Assembly: GCF_000423285.1 (NCBI RefSeq)
Contig: NZ_AUHR01000008.1
Location: 1 to 64,000 of the forward strand
Direction: 5' to 3'
Origin: Laribacter hongkongensis DSM 14985
GTDB taxonomy: Bacteria > Pseudomonadota > Gammaproteobacteria > Burkholderiales > Aquaspirillaceae
Length of the DNA: 64,000 bases
In this document: positions 1 through 8,400 of the stretch, one piece after another
How positions within the stretch are numbered: position 1 is the first letter of the stretch
How the letters are laid out: each line of letters begins with the position of its first letter
The notes under the pieces: model-generated
Told to the model about the DNA's origin: nothing
Seen by the model: only the letters and a program-made list of their open reading frames with translations
The model's database searches: none
Position numbers and translations under genes: made by a program

Positions 1-2
1 AT

Positions 3-491
3 CAGCGCCAGGATTTCGACCGTGCCGAGGCGATGTACCGGAAAGCACTGGAGCTTGCACCGGACGACGCAAACACTACATGCAATTACTCTGGTTTTTG
101 TTTAATCGTTAACAATACACCCGCTTTAAATCTGGTGCCGTCATTGGTTAAAAGGGTTATTGAACTTTCGGCACCACAGGCATCTCAAGTCATCGCAGAA
201 GCATTGCTTTATGGTCAATTGCATTCAGAACTGAAAAATAAGCAACAGAGTTACTATCTAGGCCAGCTAAAAAGTCTGCTTAGCATGAACTTCAAAAGAG
301 GCAACTGGGATTTTTCCTCCATCTTTAGTGCAGTTATGCCGAAAATTCCTCAAGAGCGACATGATCTCTATAAAGCTATCGGCGATGCCATCCTAGATGC
401 TAATGCTGTCATATCCCTAGATGAATTCCAATTATGGAAAGAAACATTCCCGTCCGATCCGTTTGAAAGCAACATCAACAATCAAGATTGA
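3..491 (+). CDS. TPR-repeat protein, 3' part (cut by left edge)
   Basis: The reading frame is open to the left edge, so only the C-terminal about 162 residues are present. The first visible residues (QRQDFDRAEAMYRKALEL) fit the second half of a tetratricopeptide repeat, a helical protein-binding unit. The remainder has no recognised motif. Base composition changes abruptly about 80 bases in: the TPR part is GC-rich like the flanking genes, while the rest is clearly AT-rich. The gene lies directly before the tape-measure gene, where a P2-like tail operon would carry the E/E' chaperone genes, so it looks like a cargo (moron) gene or an element boundary. Function unknown. Confidence 0.6.
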   Translation, partial: QRQDFDRAEAMYRKALELAPDDANTTCNYSGFCLIVNNTPALNLVPSLVKRVIELSAPQASQVIAEALLYGQLHSELKNKQQSYYLGQLKSLLSMNFKRGNWDFSSIFSAVMPKIPQERHDLYKAIGDAILDANAVISLDEFQLWKETFPSDPFESNINNQD

Positions 492-596
492 TAGCAATTT
501 TTACATCAGCAGCAATATCCATTATTGAAGCGAATTTCACGCACTATTCTTTAAACAAGAAATTATCAATTAATATTTTTCGCATCTCACTAATCT

Positions 597-619
597 GCCC
601 GCCCTGTGCGGGCTTTTTT
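597..619 (+). terminator. Hairpin with six-T tract just before the tape-measure start
   Basis: A 6-bp GC stem (GCCCGC/GCGGGC) with a CCTGT loop is followed by six T. It has the form of an intrinsic terminator for the TPR gene, yet the tape-measure ribosome binding site begins only a few bases downstream. A nearly identical module precedes the holin gene at 10199. Confidence 0.75.
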
Positions 620-632
620 ATTGGAGCCAGTC

Positions 633-2741
633 ATGGACCTTGTCCAGTTCGGGGTCGTGCTCAAGGCGTTCGACCAGATGTCCGGTGTGTTTGCCGGGGC
701 ATCAAGTAAATCCGTCGCGGCACTGGGCCGGATCGACCAGAAGATGGGGGCGATATCGGACCGGTTTGATCGGTTTGGCGCCAAGCTAGCCGGAGATGGC
801 GCCATGCTCACCGGCCTGATGCAAAAGCCGGTCAGCGCCTTCATGGAAGCGGAAGACGCCGCCACCGGGCTCAAGGTCGCCATGATGGGGGTCGGCGGCG
901 AGGTCGACAAACAGTTCGGCTCCATCAACAACCTGGCTGTCGGGCTTGGCAACAAGCTGCCCGGCACCACGGCGGATTTCCAGAACATGATGTCTGCCCT
1001 GATCAAGCAGGGGGTGAGTTACGACGCGATTCTGGGTGGAGTCGGCGAGGCCGCTGCCTATCTGGGGGTGCTTCTGAAAAAGCCGCCGCAGGAAGCCGCC
1101 GAGTTTGCTGCCAAGTTGCAGGACGCCACCGGCACATCTGAAAAAGACATGCTCGGGCTGATGGATACCGTGCAGCGCATGGCCAATCTCGGCATGAAAG
1201 ACAGCGACATGCTGTCTTTTTTCTCGAAGATGGGTCCGGCCATGGACACCATGCGTCGCAAGGGAATAGATGTCTCGAAAGAGCTGGCACCCTTCGGCGT
1301 GATGTTCGACCAGATGGGCATGCAGGGAGAGGCCGCCGGCAATGCCCTGCGAAAAGTGGTCCAGCTTGGCATGGATGCAAAAAAGGTCGGCAAGGTGAAT
1401 GACTTGCTGTCCAAAAAAGGCATCAAGCTCGATTTCACTGACGGCAAAGGTGAGTTCGGTGGCATGCCGAAGCTGATGGCAGAGCTGGACAAGCTCAAGG
1501 GGCTGGACATGCAGACCCGGTTGGCAGCCCTGAAAGAGGTGTTCGGAGACGATTCAGAAACGCTCCAGGTGCTGTCGAAGGTCATCGACAAGGGGGCGGA
1601 CGGCTACAACGAGGCGGTTGAAAAACTGGCCCGGCAAGCCACGCTGCAACAGCGGGTCAATGCCCAGCTCGGTACCCTGAAAAACCTGTGGGACGCTGCC
1701 AGCGGCAGCTTTACCAACACGCTGGCTTCGGTCGGAGAGCTGATGGCTCCGGAATTGAAGCAACTGACAGAATGGTTCGGCGACGCTACCCAGTCGGCCA
1801 GTGATTTCATCGCGGAATATCCCGGAGTGGCGAAAGTTGCAGGTCTGGCCACCGCCGGCATCGGCGGCCTGCTGCTGGGCATGTCGGCGCTGGCAGTCAC
1901 GCTTGGTACTGTCACCCGGCTTGGCGGTTATGCCATGTCGCCGCTGGCCAAGGTTTTCAGCATGTTTGGCCGTAAAAAAGGCAAGGCCGGTGCAGCGGGT
2001 GAGGCCGCTGGCGGCATGGCTGATGCCATTTCCGTGCAGCGCGTCTTTGTCGTCAACTGGCCTGGTGGTGGCATGGATTTCGGCGGCGCAGGCGGTGGCA
2101 AGCCGGGTACGGCGGCCGGGGAAGTCGGCAAGAAATCCCGCCTCGGCCGGCTGATGGGCTCCATGAAAAACCTGGACGTTGGCCGGTTGGCCGGGCGTCT
2201 GGGGGCGGTGGCTGCGCTGGGTGCCGGTGTTTACGGTGCAGTGCAGATTGCCAACGACAAGACGCTTAGCCCGGACAAGCGCCGCGAGGCACTGGGCGAA
2301 ACTGCCGGCAGCACCGCTGGCGGTGCGCTGGGTGGCTGGGGCGGCGCAGCGGCCGGGGCCGCGCTGGGAACCATGCTGTTGCCTGGCATCGGCTCGGTGA
2401 TTGGTGGCCTGCTTGGCGGCCTAGGCGGTGGCACGCTGCTGGGGTCTCTGGGTGGCAGCCTTGGCAAGAGCCTGGCGGCGTCCCGTCCGGACAAGCCATC
2501 TCCTGCCCCGACGCCGCTGAACCCGGCTGCCGCCGCAGCCAAGGGCAATGCGACGGCACCCGCAGCGGCTTCAACAACCGTGCAGCTCAACTACTCGCCC
2601 ACACTCACGATCCAGGGCGACCCGATCCCCGGCACCAAGGAAAAGTTCGCCCGCATGCTGTCAGAACACAAGGACATCGTGGTGCGGATGGTGCAGGACG
2701 TGGTCGAGCAAAAGGCCCGCACGGCGTACTCAGCATCATAA
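633..2741 (+). CDS. Phage tail tape measure protein (P2 gpT-like)
   Basis: The protein has 702 residues from the ATG at 633, which has a GGAG ribosome binding site 7 bases upstream; a longer frame from a GTG at 606 would begin inside the terminator stem, so it was not used. The N-terminal half (about 1-350) matches the TP901-type tape-measure core. A hydrophobic Ala/Gly stretch near 390-430 and a second long Gly/Ala-rich hydrophobic region near 520-610 are typical of the part that enters the host membrane. Tape-measure length sets tail length; P2 gpT is about 815 residues, so this tail should be slightly shorter than that of P2. It is followed closely by U, X and D. Confidence 0.9.
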   Translation: MDLVQFGVVLKAFDQMSGVFAGASSKSVAALGRIDQKMGAISDRFDRFGAKLAGDGAMLTGLMQKPVSAFMEAEDAATGLKVAMMGVGGEVDKQFGSINNLAVGLGNKLPGTTADFQNMMSALIKQGVSYDAILGGVGEAAAYLGVLLKKPPQEAAEFAAKLQDATGTSEKDMLGLMDTVQRMANLGMKDSDMLSFFSKMGPAMDTMRRKGIDVSKELAPFGVMFDQMGMQGEAAGNALRKVVQLGMDAKKVGKVNDLLSKKGIKLDFTDGKGEFGGMPKLMAELDKLKGLDMQTRLAALKEVFGDDSETLQVLSKVIDKGADGYNEAVEKLARQATLQQRVNAQLGTLKNLWDAASGSFTNTLASVGELMAPELKQLTEWFGDATQSASDFIAEYPGVAKVAGLATAGIGGLLLGMSALAVTLGTVTRLGGYAMSPLAKVFSMFGRKKGKAGAAGEAAGGMADAISVQRVFVVNWPGGGMDFGGAGGGKPGTAAGEVGKKSRLGRLMGSMKNLDVGRLAGRLGAVAALGAGVYGAVQIANDKTLSPDKRREALGETAGSTAGGALGGWGGAAAGAALGTMLLPGIGSVIGGLLGGLGGGTLLGSLGGSLGKSLAASRPDKPSPAPTPLNPAAAAAKGNATAPAAASTTVQLNYSPTLTIQGDPIPGTKEKFARMLSEHKDIVVRMVQDVVEQKARTAYSAS

Positions 2742-2750
2742 GGAGCATGC

Positions 2751-3296
2751 ATGTTTGCCCAGTTGGGAGAGCTTCGCTTTGAGCTGATCAAGCACTGGGA
2801 CGGCCTGCAAATCAAGGAGCAGACACGGTTTGCCAAGCACGAAATGGCCGCCGGCAAGCCGCGCCTGCAACATCTTGGCGAAGATGCGGTCAGCCTGACT
2901 ATCGAGCTGTCATTCCATGAGTTTTTCTGCGACCCGCAAACCGAGCTGGACCGCCTGAAACGGGCGCGCGTGGCCGGCAAGGCGCTGCCGCTGGTGTGGG
3001 GAAACGGGCTGGTCGAGGGCGATTTTGTCATCGACTCGGTCAGCATCACTCACCAGAGCAATGACCCGTTTGGCCTGCTGACCTCGGTATCGGCATCGGT
3101 CATCCTGCAAGAGTTCGTCGACGAACTGCCGCTGGAAACCCGCAAGCGCGAGCAGAAAGACGCCGCGCCGGCTCGTGCCGGCAAGGGCTCCAAAAAGAAA
3201 AAGCCGGCCACCACAAAAAAAACCGGCGGTAGCTACAAGACCGTCACTGAGCAAAATGGCGACGGCGTGTCGTGGACCAAAATCACGAGGGACTAG
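2751..3296 (+). CDS. Phage tail protein U (P2 gpU-like, tail terminus)
   Basis: This 181-residue protein matches the P2 GpU family, which caps the head-proximal end of contractile tails. The conserved part is about residues 1-130. The C-terminus carries a Lys-rich linker (KGSKKKKPATTKKTGG) that looks like an extension. The gene starts 10 bases after the tape-measure stop and ends 3 bases before gene X, so it is in the same tail operon. Confidence 0.88.
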   Translation: MFAQLGELRFELIKHWDGLQIKEQTRFAKHEMAAGKPRLQHLGEDAVSLTIELSFHEFFCDPQTELDRLKRARVAGKALPLVWGNGLVEGDFVIDSVSITHQSNDPFGLLTSVSASVILQEFVDELPLETRKREQKDAAPARAGKGSKKKKPATTKKTGGSYKTVTEQNGDGVSWTKITRD

Positions 3297-3299
3297 CCG

Positions 3300-3518
3300 A
3301 TGGAATACATCGAGCACATTACCTCCAGCGGCGAGCGATGGGACACGCTGGCCTGGCGCTACTACGGCGACGCCACGCTTTACCGCCCCATCATTGAAGC
3401 CAACCCGCATCTTCGCATCCTGCCATCACTTGCTGCCGGGCTGCCGGTCAGGATTCCCGTGCTGGAATCCGACGCCGACACCCTGCCCCCCGAGGACTTG
3501 CCCCCATGGAAACGCTGA
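3300..3518 (+). CDS. Phage tail protein X (LysM-like)
   Basis: A 72-residue protein of the P2 tail protein X family, essentially one LysM-like fold (ERWDTLAWRYYGDATLYRPI, then NPHL). Such proteins sit in the baseplate hub region. Its 3' end overlaps the start of gene D by 13 bases, which suggests translational coupling. The order U-X-D is typical of P2-like elements. Confidence 0.88.
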   Translation: MEYIEHITSSGERWDTLAWRYYGDATLYRPIIEANPHLRILPSLAAGLPVRIPVLESDADTLPPEDLPPWKR

Positions 3519-4603
3519 CCCCTGCCGGTATCCGCCGGCCATGGTTCCGGCTGGACTATGAAAAAAAGGATGTCTCGACCGACATCAGCCAGTTTCTCCG
3601 CTCGCTGACTTACACCGACCGGCAAAGCGGCGAGTCTGACGAAATCGAAATCAAGCTGGAAGACTGTGCCGGGCGCTGGATGGATGCCTGGTACCCCACC
3701 AAGGGTGACGAAGTCAGCCTGTGGATCGGCTACGCCGACGAGGCACCCATGCCGTGCGGCATGTTCCAGATTGATGAAATTGAAATGGACGGCCCGCCGT
3801 CCACGGTCAGCATCCGCGCGCTGGCCTCCGGCATCCGCACCGCCATCCGCACGCCGTACAGCAAGGCTTATACCGGCACCACGCTGGCGAGCATGGCCGC
3901 GCAGATTGCCCAGCGGAACCAGCTCACGCTGGCGGGCAACCCGGAGCCAGTGCCGCTTGGCCGCATCGCGCAGACGCAGGAAACGGATCTGGCCTTCCTG
4001 CACCGCATTGCGCGGGATTACGACCATGTCGTGAGCGTGCGGGGCAAGCAGCTCTACTGCGCACCCCGCGACAGCATCATCAACCGCGATGCCGTGTTGG
4101 TGGTGTCGAGCCTCGAGCAGATCAAGCGCTGGCGGATGCGCGACAAGACCAGCGCAGTCTATCGCAGTGTCACCGTCTGCTATCTCGACCCGAAAACCAA
4201 AAAGCTGGTCGAGCATACCGAAACCGCCGCGCAGCCTGCCCGCAAGAAAAAGGGCGGCAAGGAAACCGACAAGGTCAAGGACGAAGTCAATGACACGCTG
4301 AAAGTCAACGAACGCTGCGACAGCAAGGCGCAGGCCGTTGCCCGCGCCAAGGCGCTGCTGAAGGACAAGAACCTGAAAGCCGTCGAGGGCGAGGTGGTCA
4401 TGCTGGGCGAGCCCCGGCTGGTGGCCGGCAACGCACTGGGGATCGATTGCCTTGGGCGGTTGTCCGGTGATTACACCATCACCGAATCGCGCCACGTCAT
4501 TGACGGCAGCGGCGGCTACGAAACCACGGTGCAGATCCAGCGTGTGCGTGCCGGCAGCGAGCGTACCAACCGCAAAAAAGGGGCGGGTGATGACGGCCGC
4601 TGA
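3506..4603 (+). CDS. Phage late control gene D protein (baseplate hub, P2 gpD-like)
   Basis: This 365-residue protein belongs to the phage late control D family (T4 gp27-type hub at the tail tip). The N-terminal part (about 1-200) holds the hub barrels. Residues about 235-262 form a Lys-rich charged linker, and the C-terminal 100 residues carry the conserved GDYTITESRHVIDGSGGYET stretch. It overlaps gene X upstream and gene W downstream (W starts at 4590). No gpV-like spike gene lies between D and W, where many P2 relatives carry one. Confidence 0.88.
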   Translation: METLTPAGIRRPWFRLDYEKKDVSTDISQFLRSLTYTDRQSGESDEIEIKLEDCAGRWMDAWYPTKGDEVSLWIGYADEAPMPCGMFQIDEIEMDGPPSTVSIRALASGIRTAIRTPYSKAYTGTTLASMAAQIAQRNQLTLAGNPEPVPLGRIAQTQETDLAFLHRIARDYDHVVSVRGKQLYCAPRDSIINRDAVLVVSSLEQIKRWRMRDKTSAVYRSVTVCYLDPKTKKLVEHTETAAQPARKKKGGKETDKVKDEVNDTLKVNERCDSKAQAVARAKALLKDKNLKAVEGEVVMLGEPRLVAGNALGIDCLGRLSGDYTITESRHVIDGSGGYETTVQIQRVRAGSERTNRKKGAGDDGR

Positions 4604-4964
4604 TGCCATTTACTGGTCGCCGAGACTGGGCCGGACTGGCGAGGTGGTGACGGATCTGGATGACATTAATCAGTCCATCTGCATCCTGCTGCGCACCCGG
4701 CACGGCACCGTGCCGCATGACCCCCTGTTCGGTACCGACATTTTCCGCTGGCTGGATGCCCCGGTAGACGTGGCCCTGCCCTCCATCGTGATGGAAGTGC
4801 GCGAAGCCATCCGCATGTTCGAGCCGCGTGCCGAGTTTGCCGGATGCACTGTCCGTCACCCTGCCCCCGGCCATGCCGTCCTCACCGTTACCTGGCGCCC
4901 GGCCGGTGAGCTTGCCGGTACCGGGCGCTCAACCGAGGTTGCCATTCGTGACTACGCCGCCTGA
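4590..4964 (+). CDS. Baseplate assembly protein W (gp25-like)
   Basis: A 124-residue protein of the GPW/gp25 family, a baseplate wedge component with lysozyme-like ancestry. The conserved region starts at DLDDINQSICILLRTRHGT and includes PLFGTDIFRWLD. The ATG at 4590 was chosen because family similarity begins right after it and GGGGCGGG precedes it; the longer upstream frame is the shadow of gene D. Its first 14 bases overlap D, and its end overlaps the start of J. Confidence 0.88.
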   Translation: MTAADAIYWSPRLGRTGEVVTDLDDINQSICILLRTRHGTVPHDPLFGTDIFRWLDAPVDVALPSIVMEVREAIRMFEPRAEFAGCTVRHPAPGHAVLTVTWRPAGELAGTGRSTEVAIRDYAA

Positions 4965-6033
4965 CTACATTACCCGCGATCCGGCGGAACTGAACGCCGA
5001 ACTGGTGGCCGCTTTCGAGTCCGCCACCGATAAAACCCTTTACCCCGCGCAGCCCGAGAGCCTGTTTATCAACTGGATGGCATGGCGCCTGAGTTTGCAC
5101 CGCGAGCAGATTCAGGATGCTGCCATGCTCAACCTGGTGCGCTTTTCGCGCGGGCCGGCGCTCGATGCGCTGGCCGAAGACCGCGACGACCAGCGCCTGC
5201 AGGCGTTTGCTGCCGGCACGGTAATCCGGTTTGCCCGCACCACTCCAGCCCCGGCCCATACCCTGGTTCCTGCCGGTACGCTGGTCGCATCGCAGGACGG
5301 GGCCATCGTGTTTGTTACGTCCGATGCAGTAACCCTGCCTGCCGGGATTTCCAGCGTCGCCGTGCCCGCCAGTTGCACCCGGTCCGGTGTCGCCGGCAAC
5401 GGTTTTGTCGCCGGCCAGATCCGCGACATCCTGTCTCCCATCGGCGCGGGCATCACGGCCAGCAACATCACCACCACGGCAGACGGGGCCGAGCAGGAAA
5501 CCGACGAGCGCTTGCAAGCGCGGCTGCTGGCCGCGTTTGACCGCTACTCGGTTGGCGGCCCGCAGGCGGCGTATCGCCGGCTGGCCATGGATGCCCACCC
5601 TGGCATCATCGACGTGGCCGTTGTGCGCACCAATCCGGGCGAACTCACCCTGTATCCGCTGCTGGATGCCGGCCTGCCGGGAGAGGCAGCGGTACGCGCC
5701 GTGCAGGATTACGTGTCGGATGATTCGCGCCGGGTGCTGTGCGACACCGTGTTTGCCGCCAGCCCGGTCGCGGCGGATTACCAGATCCGCGCCCGGATAT
5801 TGCCACTGCCTGGGGTACCGGTTTCCGACGCCATCGCCGCCGCCACGCAAGCCGTGCAGGCGCTGGCCGCCCGGCTGGCCAGCGAGCTGGGCGGCGACAT
5901 CGTGCCCAGCCAGTTTGTATCGGCCATGCAGCCGTTCGCCCACCGGGTCGAGCTGGATCTGGCTTACCGCGCCTGCCAGCTGCATGAGTGGCGGCACTGC
6001 ACCGGTATCGAGATTTCGGAGCTGACACCATGA
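4948..6033 (+). CDS. Baseplate assembly protein J
   Basis: A 361-residue member of the baseplate J family (P2 gpJ, T4 gp6-like), a wedge component that forms the baseplate ring with W and I. Similarity begins at the GTG start at 4948 (VTTPPDYITRDPAEL), which has GAGG upstream. The central region (ITTTADGAEQETDERLQARL) and the YSVGGPQAAYRRLAMDAHP stretch are characteristic of the family. It overlaps the W stop by 17 bases, and its own TGA overlaps the ATG of I. Confidence 0.9.
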   Translation: MTTPPDYITRDPAELNAELVAAFESATDKTLYPAQPESLFINWMAWRLSLHREQIQDAAMLNLVRFSRGPALDALAEDRDDQRLQAFAAGTVIRFARTTPAPAHTLVPAGTLVASQDGAIVFVTSDAVTLPAGISSVAVPASCTRSGVAGNGFVAGQIRDILSPIGAGITASNITTTADGAEQETDERLQARLLAAFDRYSVGGPQAAYRRLAMDAHPGIIDVAVVRTNPGELTLYPLLDAGLPGEAAVRAVQDYVSDDSRRVLCDTVFAASPVAADYQIRARILPLPGVPVSDAIAAATQAVQALAARLASELGGDIVPSQFVSAMQPFAHRVELDLAYRACQLHEWRHCTGIEISELTP

Positions 6034-6620
6034 CAACTGCCCCACCCGATTTGCCCGATGTGCTGGTCGCCGATCCGCGCTTTGTCGAACTGGCCCGGCT
6101 GGTCGAAAAGGAGCTGGCCAGCGTGCCGGCTTCTTCTGTTCTGGTGCGGCTGATCGACTTCGCCCCGCCCGAGCTGCTGCCGGTGCTGGCCGAGGAATTC
6201 AGCATGCTCGACGACGGCTGGGAGCTGGCTGAAACCGAAGCTGCCCAGCGCTCCCTGCTCAAGCAGGCCGTCAACATCCACGCCCGCAAGGGCACACCCG
6301 CCGCCATACGCGATGTCTTCCGCGCAGTCGGGCTTGGCGAAATCCGCATCGACGAAGGCCGCTGCGGCAAGCGCCGCGACGGCACTTACCGGCGTGACGG
6401 CTTTGCCATGCGCGGCACCCACCTCGACCACTGGGCGCATTACCGGGTTGTCTGCGCGCGGCTTCTTTCGGTCAGGCAGGCCGCCGCCGTGCGCCGCATG
6501 CTCGAAAGCGTCGCCCCGGCCAGCCGTGAGCTGGTCGCCATTGATTTTTCTGATGCCGCGCTGATTCGCAACGGGTTTGCCCACCGCGACGGCACTTATA
6601 CCCGAGGACTGATTCTATGA
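6030..6620 (+). CDS. Tail protein I (P2 gpI-like)
   Basis: A 196-residue protein of the P2 tail protein I family, which joins baseplate and tail fibres. The conserved block DDGWELAETEAAQRSLLKQA and the following HARKGTPAAIRDVFRAVGL are visible. Start and stop overlap both neighbours through ATGA junctions (J at 6030, the first fibre at 6617), so J-I-fibre are probably translated in a coupled way. Confidence 0.9.
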   Translation: MTTAPPDLPDVLVADPRFVELARLVEKELASVPASSVLVRLIDFAPPELLPVLAEEFSMLDDGWELAETEAAQRSLLKQAVNIHARKGTPAAIRDVFRAVGLGEIRIDEGRCGKRRDGTYRRDGFAMRGTHLDHWAHYRVVCARLLSVRQAAAVRRMLESVAPASRELVAIDFSDAALIRNGFAHRDGTYTRGLIL

Positions 6621-7768
6621 GTGGAACGCTGACCGAACAGGCAGATTGGCGCCCTGTGCGCTATTTCGAAGCCAACGCCCTGCTGACCGGCGGGCCGGAT
6701 TGCCCGGACAACCTGCCCTTGCGCGATCTGGTTGCTCGTGATGAATACCTGAAGACCGCACTTGAAGGTCACGGCGCTGCGCCTGATCCGCACCCGCAGT
6801 ATCTGACTGAAGCGGAGGGAAAACAGCGGATTGACGCGGCCGTTGCGGCGCTGGTTGCAGGTGCGCCGGGCACGCTCGACACGTTGAAGGAACTGTCTGA
6901 CGCACTGGGCGGTGACCGGAATTTTTCGGCGACGGTGATGAGTCTGCTGGCCGGGAAGCTCGGCAATACCGAAACGGCAGCGGATGCGGCGAAGCTCGGC
7001 GGGCAGCTACCGGGTTACTACGCCAAGGCCGAAGACCTGCAAGGTCTTTGCGGCTTCAAGAACCTGCTGATCAACAGCAATTTCAGCATCAATCAGCGCG
7101 GTTATGTGTCTGGAACGCCGACCGGCACAGCAAATCAATACACGGTTGATCGATGGCGAGTCGTTGTCAGCGGGCAACGCATTACATGGACGAGCGATGG
7201 CAACACTCTCACGGTTACAGCACCGGCTGGTGGCATGGAGCAAGTCATTGAGGGTGCCGCTATTTCTGGTGGCATCTACCGCCTGTCATGGACGGGTACG
7301 GCGTCAGCGAGCGTTGGCGGCACTTCCGTTTCAAATGGTGAGGCCATCGCGTTGCCTGGTGGAGTCAACGTGGCCGTAAAATTTACAGTTGGAACTGTAT
7401 CTCGCCCACAGCTCGAAAAATCTCTGGTGTCGACTCGATACGAAGAGCGTCCGCCCGGACTCGAGTTGTCATTGTGCCAACGCTACTACGAAAACGGCAT
7501 TGCGAACTGGATGATACAGATCGGAAGTGGCGTCACAAATGGAAATTCCTATTGCTACTGGTCGCACCAGATCTATTTCAAAGCGACGAAGCGGGTCATT
7601 CCGACGATTATCAAGACTACGCCCGGTGCAAACCCTTACGTGCCCTACGTCGGCATCATGTGCAGCACAAATGAGCTGACACTCCATAACTCGCCGAATT
7701 ATGTCGGGCAGACACCGGTTACACAGAACGCTTTTTCATTAACCTGGGCGGCTGACGCCGAGATATAG
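6617..7768 (+). CDS. Tail fibre protein 1
   Basis: A 383-residue protein in the position of P2 gpH. The N-terminus carries a baseplate-binding part and the typical HPQYLTEAEG and GTLDTLKELSDALGGD segments found in phage fibre shafts, followed by LGGQLPGYYAKAEDL. From about residue 145 the sequence is a Gly/Thr-rich beta structure ending in a distinct receptor-binding tip (about 260-383). A dedicated chaperone gene follows. The tip is AT-richer than the shaft, as expected for exchangeable receptor-binding domains. Confidence 0.85.
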   Translation: MSGTLTEQADWRPVRYFEANALLTGGPDCPDNLPLRDLVARDEYLKTALEGHGAAPDPHPQYLTEAEGKQRIDAAVAALVAGAPGTLDTLKELSDALGGDRNFSATVMSLLAGKLGNTETAADAAKLGGQLPGYYAKAEDLQGLCGFKNLLINSNFSINQRGYVSGTPTGTANQYTVDRWRVVVSGQRITWTSDGNTLTVTAPAGGMEQVIEGAAISGGIYRLSWTGTASASVGGTSVSNGEAIALPGGVNVAVKFTVGTVSRPQLEKSLVSTRYEERPPGLELSLCQRYYENGIANWMIQIGSGVTNGNSYCYWSHQIYFKATKRVIPTIIKTTPGANPYVPYVGIMCSTNELTLHNSPNYVGQTPVTQNAFSLTWAADAEI

Positions 7769-7776
7769 GAGTGCTT

Positions 7777-8283
7777 ATGTATCAGCAGATCAAAGGCGGA
7801 AATGGGGTTATTCGTCTTCATGACGGTGCTGTTATCCCGGCTACTGATGGCAACCGTGACTGGCAGGCATATCAAGACTGGGTTGCGGCCGGGAATGCTC
7901 CGCTTCCGGCTGACGTGTCTACGAATGACGCTCTGCGCGACCGAGCATTGGAACAGCTCCCCGCATGGGAAAAAGCCGAGCGCGCCGCTGGGATCGAGCA
8001 CGCCGGCCGGCGCTGGCTGACGACCACCGCTGCCCTGCAAGACATCCGCGACGTGCTGCTGGCCGGGGCGGTGCCGGGTGAACAGTGGGTGACAGCAGAC
8101 CGCCAGATCGTGCCGATGACTCTGCCTGAGCTGCAATCACTGTGGCAGGCCATCACTGCGCGTGGCGCACAGATTTACCAGCGCCGGTTAGAGATGGAAC
8201 AGCAGATTGACGGCATGAGTCGCGAGCAACTGGAGGCGTTTGTGCCTGGCTGGCCAGTGTCTTCGCAGGAGGCAGTGGCTTGA
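7777..8283 (+). CDS. Tail fibre assembly chaperone 1 (DUF4376-like)
   Basis: A 168-residue small protein after a fibre gene. It has an AGGAG ribosome binding site before the ATG at 7777; a GTG at 7771 is the alternative. The N-terminal 45 residues are specific to this copy. From about residue 50 (NDALRDRALEQL) the rest corresponds almost residue for residue to the chaperone at 9675. The C-terminal domain (RRWLTTTAALQDIRDVLLAG, then MTLPELQSLW) is the DUF4376 type found in phage fibre chaperones. It probably helps fold the tip of fibre 1. Confidence 0.8.
   Translation: MYQQIKGGNGVIRLHDGAVIPATDGNRDWQAYQDWVAAGNAPLPADVSTNDALRDRALEQLPAWEKAERAAGIEHAGRRWLTTTAALQDIRDVLLAGAVPGEQWVTADRQIVPMTLPELQSLWQAITARGAQIYQRRLEMEQQIDGMSREQLEAFVPGWPVSSQEAVA
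7927..8255 (+). repeat. Direct repeat, copy 1 (chaperone 3' domain)
   Basis: A 329-base block that is clearly homologous at DNA level to 9813-10141, of exactly equal length and offset by 1886 bases. Both copies code for the DUF4376-like domain of the two chaperones. Confidence 0.85.
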
Positions 8284-8400
8284 CCAGACCATATTCCATG
8301 AGCCGGACCTGACCCACAGCTCCAGGGAAAATTCAAGACCGCACCGGTCATCTGATCCGGGCGGCGGTCGCCCGACAGAATACGGACATCTGTCACACCC

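Noticed and set aside
3380-6045. Long - strand frames under tail genes D, W and J
   Set aside because: Shadows of genes with clear phage families on the + strand.
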